DNA of 64,000 nt. It comes from Peromyscus leucopus (taxonomy: Eukaryota; Chordata; Mammalia; Rodentia; Cricetidae). Location: assembly GCF_004664715.2 (NCBI RefSeq), contig NC_051068.1, positions 48,790,953-48,854,952 on the forward strand, in the 5' to 3' direction. Position numbers and translations under genes: made by a program. Position 1 is the stretch's first letter; each line of letters opens with the position of its first letter. Below the pieces are notes generated by a model. It was not told the DNA's origin. It searched no databases and saw nothing but the letters and a program-made list of their open reading frames with translations. Shown piece after piece: positions 57,025 to 64,000 of the stretch.

Positions 57025-59721
57025 TTTATATACACAGCTAGAGTTAATTCTAGACTGTGATCTAAACAATATTCATTTGTGAAAACTTATTAGCACAAGA
57101 AATAAAGTTTAATAAAGGGGAACTGTGAATTCATGTATAACTAGCTGGTGGATTAATTAACATGTGTTAGCTGTGTCATACTACAGATATTTAATTGCCC
57201 CTTGTTAATTTATATTTCCATCTAGACATATGCGTCCTTACACAGACCCTTAAAGACATCCTTTTAATTGCTCTATTTTTTTAGCTGAAATGGTTTGGGT
57301 TGTCTTTATAGGTAAGGTTGCATCCTAAACTGCACTCTTCAGTGATGACCATCTCTAAGAAACCAGTGAACCCCAGAATCATTTTTTATTAACTGGGTCT
57401 CCCAAGAAGTGCTGTATATCAAAGCCCTCAGGCTTAAGACACAATGCGCTGTAGGATTCTTTCTCTTGGTAAATGAAGCATGTTTTTTGGAACACTGTGC
57501 ACATTCATGAATAGGAGTCTAGGGAAAAATAAAGTGTTGATTGTTTTAATATCTAGTCTGGAAAGAAGAGAGTCAGGCTGTAAACTTAGGTAAACAGAAA
57601 CATACTCCAAGTATTTAAGAAGGGGATGGAGTGGATTTTATGATATGAAATGTCAAACAATATAATTAAAAAAGATAGGGTCATATGATCTCATTTCACT
57701 GAAGAGATCATTAACCAAAGGCTACTTTATTTTTTTAATTGTCTTTCTGGTGCAATTAACACCAAGTTTTTAAAACCATTGGCAAGATAGCTGAAGATAA
57801 GGAAGATTATATATTAGAGTACATATTTATTTTCATTTTCCCTAAAACGTTTTCTGGCAGTGATGTATGCAAATATGCTTTAAGGTTTCATTTGTCTCTA
57901 GAACATGGACTAGAAAAGCAAATAGAGATTCTTATTTAAAACACTCCAGTGCTTCCGTGTACTGTTACTAATAGCTTTGTTCTAATATAATTCTCTGGGT
58001 GCTCCTCTTTCCCTTTGTAATCTACCTTCCATTAATTGAAACACATAGTTTTATGATTTGAATTCAGAGGTATATGAGGTGTGGAAAATAGATTCCATGT
58101 ATTTGCTAATGAGACTGTTTTCATAACAAACACATCAGGCCTTATGTGTCATCTCTGGGTTTATGTCAGAACAGTCACTTCAGAGGAACTATGCAAAATT
58201 TATTCAGTCTATTATTTCTCATTATACTATTCTTATATATTTTATTTTAGAATTGGGTTTTGGAGTTTATGGACATGTTTTAAAAGTGTGTGTACAGTAT
58301 TTTTTCAAAAATTAATGTAGTTTTATCTTTTAATGTTACTTTTGATGATATTCAAAGCAGGAGCTATCAGATAGGGTGGATAGAAAAGTTAATATTGGAT
58401 ATTCCTTTCCTAACTTACTGGTTGCTAAATCCTCTCCCTCAGAACAATAGGGGCTACATTTGACAACAGATGTCCTAACTCCCATAATTCCAGTGGACCA
58501 TAGGGATGCCAACAGTAAGTCACATCTCAGCAATTCCACAGGTTGTTCTCTGTTCTCTGGGTTCTGTTCTGTTGTTTCACTTCATGTAGTGAACCCAGCA
58601 GGTAGACCAAGCATGGTTCAATACTGCTCTTCTACACTATGACAACAAGAAATTCCTGCAGTGTTTATGTGGCTCATGAGAATTTTATATAGAATGCAAA
58701 TATTTGTGGTCAGTATTACTACATTTCATTCAATTTCCACCTTCTCTGTTGGGTATGAGGATGTCATAACTATGCTTTACTATTGTCAGTATTTCTATTT
58801 ACTTTACTAATTATGCTTTCTGAAGTATGTTCAAGTAATGACACCAGTCTTATTTTATATATATATTATTTTACAATACCATACCATTCAGTTCTACATA
58901 TCAGCCATGGGTTCTTATTTTCTTTTAGAAAGGGAAATTCCAAAAATTTATAACTCACAGCTGCAAAATTCTAAGTCCATTTTAAGTACTTATTAATTAG
59001 CTATGTAACAGTATGTTATTACAATATATTCTCTTCTTTGAACAATGAATATCATTATCTTGCAAGTCATAAAATCATAAGTATATACAGGGATTTATTA
59101 TCATAGACCCAGTGCCTGTTATCCCTTCAGAGGTAGAGTAGACAGCAGCATGCAGCTGACTGCATAGAGCAAATGAATTAAAAGCACCCACTGCTTCTAC
59201 TACCAACAATTACAATGAAGGGATATACATGGAATCCCATGATATTTCTATTTTCACCCAGTTTCATTGATGATTACGCTAATAGCATGTGAAGGCAAAA
59301 GAGATCATTCCCGCTAATATCTTTCCTAATATAAATAGCATCAAAGTGCTATGAATTTAATCTGATTCCTCTAATTCTTCCCTCTCAATTTCTTATCCGT
59401 GTTGCAATGATCTGGTGTTTCTATGAACCCCATTTAAAAAAATGTTAGCATGAGTTTCTCATGTTCCCGGTAAATCCCTTATACTTCACCTAAAGGTTTT
59501 GTTTTTGTAACATATCACTAAATTAGAACATCTCCTGTTCTCCCAAATTGTTTGAAAAGTAGTTAAAATGGATCCTGTGTGATAAAGAAATCAGATCCAA
59601 TATCATTATAGGAGAATTCCTCCTAACGTTTGTCTTAGCATTAATATGCACCTAGGATTTTATAAATTATTACTTTTGCACAAATTCAAAGTTTATGCTT
59701 GATATTAAGATTTAAAAAAAA
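57025..59721. other. AT-rich unique sequence, 2.7 kb
   Basis: No recognisable repeat or gene. Short frames (58081-58320 plus, 58336-58539 minus) have no recognisable motif. Confidence 0.5.
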
Positions 59722-60083
59722 TGGTTTGGTTGAGAAATGCCCTCTTTGTCTCAGGTAATTGAGGATTTGGTTCCCAGTTGGTGTTTGAGAAGGTCTAGGA
59801 GGAGTGAGCTGCCTTGAGGAAATGTGCCATTGGAAGTGAGCTTTGAGAGCTTAAGGCATCCCCTCATTTGCCCTTTGTTGCATCTGTTTTCTCTGCACTT
59901 GTGGCTCAAAGCCTGAGTGCTCAGCTTGCAGCTCAAGCTGCCCTCTCTGCTGCTGGCTATCTGGATTCCCCAACATCGCGGCTCCTAACCTACCTCTGGA
60001 ACAATAAACCCATATAAACTCTTCATTCCATAGCTTGCCTTGTCATAGTGTTTTATTCCAGCAACAGAAAATTAACTAAGACA
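59722..60083 (+). mobile_element. ERVL-MaLR LTR (ORR1-like), solo
   Basis: Sense LTR: tggtttggttgagaaatgcc, gatttggttcccagttggtg, gagtgagctgccttgaggaa, gagctttgagagcttaaggc, gaacaataaacccatataaa (polyadenylation region) and the end aaattaactaagaca. The 5' tip is slightly truncated and no 5-bp duplication is clear. Confidence 0.8.
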
Positions 60084-60265
60084 GTGTCCCTTGGCTTCTT
60101 TTTTACTATATAAAGTATCATTGTGTTCTTGAGTCTACATTTGTTCTCAGTACTGGAAAGATAACACCAAACCCACCAAATAAATGACCAACCTTAAAAT
60201 TACAGGGAACATTTTATAGGATTACATGTACATTGTCTCTTTCAGGTTAACTTCATCCATTAGCT

Positions 60266-60278
60266 CCCCCCCCCCCCC
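60266..60278. repeat. C13 run with (ACC)n
   Basis: Thirteen C followed by ACCACCACCACCACA. Low-complexity sequence. Confidence 0.9.
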
Positions 60279-61297
60279 ACCACCACCACAGACATGCAAT
60301 GTCTTTTTCTCACTTCATTCCTTTCTCTGGGCACTACATATAGCAAAAATTTAAAAATCAATAAAAATCTGTGTCATAAGACCTGATACCCCAAGTCTGA
60401 TAGGAGACAGAGGAGGGAATACACTTGATTTCAGTGGCACAAGTAAAGATTTTCTAAACAGGGCCCCGATTGCTCAGGCATTAAGACCAACAATTAATAT
60501 GTGACCTCATGAAACTTGAAAGCTTCTGTAAGGAAGAGAATATTGCATGGGGAATTAAGGGATAGTTTACAGAAAGGTTGGGAAAACAATATTTGCCCAT
60601 TGTACATCTGACAGAGGGTTAGTTCCCAGAATACACAAAGAATAATTTATAAACCTATACAACATGAAAGCAAACAGCACAAGTAAAATGGAAAATGTAA
60701 CTAAACAATTCTCAAAATTTGAAAAACAAATGGGTGATTTAAAAAAAAATGTTTCACATTCTTAGCCATCAGGAAAATGCAAATTAAAATTACTTTAAGA
60801 TTGATCTTACTCCAGTTAGAATGGCTAAAATTAGTAAAAAAAAAAAATCAAACAAACAGACAAAAAACTGAAAAGAAATGCTGACATGGATATGGGGAAA
60901 ACATACACTTCACTGAAGGTAGAAAAGCTAAACAATACAATCGTTATGGAAATCACTTTGGAAGTTCTTCTGAAAGGTGGTAATAAAGCTACCAAATGGT
61001 CCAGCTACATTACTCTTGGGAATATACCCTAAGGACTGTATACCCTACTAAAATGATATGTGATTATCCATGTTCATTGAGCCTGTGTTCACATTAAACA
61101 AGGAATGAAAACAGCCTAAATGTCCATCAATTGATGAATGGAATAGAGAAATCTCACCGGGCTCCAGAAATAGACAAAGAGCTACAAGAGGCAACTAAGG
61201 AATGCTGTCAGAGGGAGGGAGAACAAGCTTTTTCCAGGTTATCTGACACCAAGTGATAGTCAGTCCTGAAGTCATATATATACATATATATGAAGTC

Positions 61298-61300
<3 letters not shown>

Positions 61301-61352
<52 letters not shown>
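61301..61352. repeat. (CA)n microsatellite, 26 units
   Basis: Fifty-two bases of pure CA inside the L1 3' UTR, preceded by a palindromic catatatatacatatatatg and followed by ATATATACACACACA. Confidence 0.97.
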
Positions 61353-61358
<6 letters not shown>

Positions 61359-61409
61359 CACACACAAGTAACACTAAATGGAATGAGCAGGTTTCATTTA
61401 TATATGTAG

Positions 61410-61410
<1 letters not shown>

Positions 61411-61440
<30 letters not shown>

Positions 61441-61462
61441 TGTGTGTATGTGTGTGTGTATG
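61411..61462. repeat. (TG)n microsatellite, interrupted
   Basis: About 25 TG units with three TA interruptions. It faces the CA tract 58 bases upstream and so can pair with it. Confidence 0.95.
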
Positions 61463-61894
61463 CATAACAATAATAGCTAAAGAAAGTATGTCCATGATTT
61501 CAGGAAGGAGTAAGTGAGGTTACATGGGAAGAATTGGAGGTAGGAAAGGAAAGCAGAAAATTATACAATTTAATTTAATTTGAAAAATACTTTTAAAAGG
61601 GTTTAATTGGAGTTACACTATGATAAGGAAACAATGTCCCTACTATGCTCCATCGGCTAAACCATAAGAATCACAGTGTCAGAAACTTGTACTATCCCAT
61701 TTGGAACAGCTGGCCAGTGGGATTCTATGAGATTCCCCCAAATTACAGGCTATTAACAATGTTCTTACCCTCCGAAATTTAACAGTAGGACCATATTTCT
61801 AGGAGGGAAGGCATACTTGAGTTTTAGAACATAGAGAAAGTAAACTTGTAGTTTTCTGGATACTTTGGTCCTACTGGCTAACTTTCTTTTCCTT

Positions 61895-61944
61895 TATCTT
61901 ATTTTATTACGTTTTTCTTGTTGAAAATTGATTTTTTTTCCTGC
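61895..61944 (-). mobile_element. L1 (Lx-type) 3' terminus, part 1
   Basis: Antisense L1 end: ttattttattacgtttttct, tgttgaaaattgattttttt. It is cut at tcctgc by a solo LTR and continues at 62232 with tcctacaatatattctaaat. Confidence 0.65.
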
Positions 61945-62231
61945 TGTTCCTCCTACCAGCTCCCAAATCATGACACTGAGAATTCTTACAATTATAACTT
62001 AAATTAACCATTTCTATTAATTTAACTTCTGCCTCATGGCTTTATCACCTTTACTTTGTACTGCCCTTGATGTTTCCTCGGAATCCTTGACTCTTCTCTC
62101 TACTCTGCCATTCTTCTTCCTAGCATTTGCTCTGCCCAGAAAATCCTGCCTAGCTATTAGCCATTCAGCTTTTTATTAAACCATTCCAAGTGACAAATCA
62201 TTACAGTGTACAAAACGATTATTCCACAACA
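61945..62231 (-). mobile_element. Solo ERV LTR (287 bp) inserted in L1
   Basis: Antisense LTR starting tgttcctcctaccagctccc and ending gattattccacaaca. Contains ttaaccatttctattaattt, gcctagctattagccattca and tttttattaaaccattccaa. The 6-bp duplication tcctgc (61939-61944) and tcctac (62232-62237) matches at 5 of 6. Same broad family as the LTRs at 31.3, 53.4 and 54.2 kb but shorter. Confidence 0.8.
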
Positions 62232-62980
62232 TCCTACAATATATTCTAAATATGGTTCTCCTTCCCCCTACTCTCCCAGTTCCACCCAACACCCTCTCTC
62301 ATCTCGATCCATACTCTTTTTCTTGTTATAATACAAACAGGTATTTAAAGAATCATGATAAAATGAGAGAAAACAAAATAAACAAATCAGAATAGGACAA
62401 AATACCAGACATGCACAGAAAGGGCCTGAGAAAAAGCACAAGGAATGCATTTAGATGCAGAGATACACAAGTTTACACATGTAGAAATCCCATAAATGTG
62501 AAAGTGTGTGTGTATGCGCATGTGTGTGTATTTACATATGTGTATGTGTGTTTGAGAAAACTACCTATAAAGTTATAAAACAAAAAAATCCCTGATTTAC
62601 CATTATGAGATGAAGAGCCTCCAAAGACCAAATAAACTCTTTGTCTTTTTTTGTGTTGGCCATCTATTCTGGGCATGGGGTCTATCCTTGTGTGGTTTGT
62701 TTCTCCAGAGACTCTGACGGAGAACACTAATTTTCGTTTGCAAGTGAATGTCAATTGGAAATAGCTTCCGGGTTAGGGTTGGGTGTGTGTGCCTACTTCT
62801 AGCTTCAGCTCTAGTACCCTATCTGGGGCAGACACATGTGGGTCCTATGCATGCTGCCACAGCCTCTGTGAGTTCATATATGGGCCAGCCTTTTTGTATC
62901 TCTTTGGCCTTGATTCTTTGGTGTCCTCCATACCTTCTAGCTTTTACAGTTTTTGCTTCCTCTTTCAATGTTATAGAAGG
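62232..62980 (-). mobile_element. L1 (Lx-type) 3' UTR, part 2
   Basis: Antisense L1 continues: ctactctcccagttccaccc, aaatcagaataggacaaaat, a TG/TATG-rich patch (62500-62552), tttgtgttggccatctattc, tggtttgtttctccagagac, cgtttgcaagtgaatgtcaa, catgctgccacagcctctgt and gagttcatatatgg. Shares these motifs with the L1 copies at 46.0-46.3 kb. Confidence 0.8.
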
Positions 62981-63009
62981 TGCTATGCATGCTATCAGCG
63001 GAGAATGAA

Positions 63010-63600
63010 TCATCAGTTTGCACAGTTCTTAGTATGACACCAAGGTCACAAACAGCCACTTTCTGATTGGCATCAAGGCCTACTCTACAACATGAAACAC
63101 ATACTTGGCACTGTTATTAGCCCAGGAACCTGAGGCTCAACAAGTCATAGTCCATAAACCTACTACTATTACTGTGTTACATGAACATAGACCTAATCCA
63201 ACTCCTAATAATTTACCTCCAGATTAATGCATCTCTCAAACTTCACCAGAGAAGCTGTCTTTTGCAATAGATGGAGAATAACTCAGAGACCTATAACATG
63301 CCAAATTTCGGAGAGCAAGAGACTGTGGAATGTTCAGTCCTAAATAGGACTCTCTAACATTCTTCCTCCTCCTAATCCCAAGACTAATGGATCATTGTGG
63401 AAATGGGAACAGAAAATTGTAAGAGCCAGAGGCAGCAGAAGCCTATAAAGAAACTTTCCAGTACAGCAGGATACTTGCAATGTGAATGCCTAATAACTAT
63501 AACAATATGTCCCGGTACTGTGAAAGCTAATACCAGACAAAAACTCTAGTATGGAGATGAGAGATGTAGATGTAAGTAAAACAGTAAAAATCCAACTAAC
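63010..63600 (+). mobile_element. L1 3' UTR fragment, plus strand
   Basis: Sense wording ccagagaagctgtcttttgc, ggagagcaagagactgtgga, ggaacagaaaattgtaagag and ccagaggcagcagaagccta, opposite in orientation to the adjacent 62232-62980 piece. Its end overlaps the part of the L1 3' UTR also present in that piece, so the two are separate insertions and not one inverted element. The left boundary is uncertain (63010-63230). Confidence 0.55.
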
Positions 63601-64000
63601 CATAAATTTTCTCTGTGATCATTGATTTAATAACAAATATTGATAACACATATTCTTTACTCAATTTGGGGATGTCACATTTTATTTTCAATTTCAGACA
63701 CTATATTTTATTCCTTGCAACTTCTTTCCTACTTTGCTTTCTACCTTCCTCCTTCTCTACTATCTTTTCTTATTGGAGAAAGAGGAGTTTCCAATGGCTG
63801 TTGTCAGAAATAGAATTCTCATTACCTATAGAATAGAATGCCATTTCCCAAATGAAGATGTGCTTGGTTTATTTGACTAAAGTGATAGGCAGGCAGATAA
63901 CTGAAATTCACTCTTCTGGTGTAAGCTTTGCCATCTTTTCCAGGCTGTTTTTTGGGGGATTATAACCTTATATCCAGAAGCTTAGTGGGCAGAAGTGAAA
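63601..64000. other. AT-rich sequence at window edge
   Basis: The last 400 bases have no recognisable repeat. A 73-codon plus-strand frame at 63615-63836 is hydrophobic by composition only. Confidence 0.45.

Larger units (their letters stand above)
60350..61595 (+). mobile_element. 5'-truncated L1: ORF2 end and 3' UTR
   Basis: Sense L1: catgaaacttgaaagcttct, tacatctgacagagggttag, catcaggaaaatgcaaatta, ctccagttagaatggctaaa, gggaatataccctaaggact, then 3' UTR wording (gaacaagctttttccaggtt, cagtcctgaagtcatatata, aatggaatgagcaggtttca, catgggaagaattggaggta) and an A/T-rich end aatttaatttgaaaaatac. ORF2 is interrupted by stops and indels. Two facing microsatellites lie in its 3' UTR. Confidence 0.85.

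Noticed and set aside
62748..63037. Overlapping plus-strand frames of 86 and 84 codons
   Set aside because: They lie in antisense L1 3' UTR; two frames of the same repeat both open by chance.
62232..63600. Reading the facing L1 pieces as a third twin-primed insertion
   Set aside because: The two pieces appear to cover the same part of the L1 3' UTR, whereas twin priming gives adjacent, non-overlapping parts.
1..64000. A novel gene cluster or defence-type system
   Set aside because: No prokaryotic gene organisation, no operons and no conserved domains are visible; the window is rodent-type non-coding DNA dominated by transposon remnants.

Overview
The window is AT-rich eukaryotic nuclear DNA, almost certainly from a rodent. 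It carries rodent-lineage SINEs (B1, B2/B3-type, B4 and ID), rodent L1 with an Lx-type 3' UTR, ERVL-MaLR LTRs of the ORR1/MT kind, and long CA, TG, AT and GATA microsatellites. The younger B1 copies carry a 3' variant (ccaggaaaggcacaaagc) that I associate with cricetid rodents (deer mice, voles, hamsters) rather than mouse or rat. That assignment is from memory and is an inference. All family names come from recognition by eye; no database was searched.

I see no convincing intact protein-coding gene, no functional RNA gene and no CRISPR or prokaryotic system. Nearly all ATG-started open frames over 60 codons are chance frames or lie inside repeats. The window looks like an intergenic region or a long intron. 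A few non-repeat segments deserve a check: open frames at 4372-4722 (-), 27610-28032 (+) and 35699-36067 (-), a frame ending at an A-tract at 28923-29159, and a candidate retrocopy or terminal exon on the minus strand at 55080-55780.

Layout. 1-19 kb is mostly unique AT-rich sequence with scattered B1, B3 and B4 copies, Lx L1 3' ends at 7.3-7.8 and 13.1-13.6 kb, and an ancient L1 at 12.1-12.8 kb. 18.7-25.4 kb is repeat-dense: MaLR LTRs, a 2.6-kb minus-strand L1 interrupted by a hAT-type DNA transposon, an ERV LTR fragment and a B1. 25.4-29.5 kb is mainly unique and contains a chimeric local duplication. 29.5-37.9 kb holds a MaLR-like element, two solo LTRs with target-site duplications, B2/B3, ID and B4 SINEs and several microsatellites. 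41.3-44.8 kb is unique. 45.5-51.9 kb is a nested locus: one minus-strand L1 interrupted by a truncated B1, a two-LTR MaLR provirus and a solo LTR. 52.8-57.0 kb has an ancient L1, two more solo LTRs and a second inverted-head L1. 59.7-63.6 kb has a MaLR LTR, a plus-strand L1 end with facing CA and TG tracts, and another L1 interrupted by a solo LTR.

The most interesting features are structural: two independent Lx L1 insertions sharing nearly the same inversion breakpoint, a chimeric duplication joining two nearby unique segments in swapped order, and a set of solo LTRs with 6-bp target duplications, one pair of which can be read against the interrupted L1 host.
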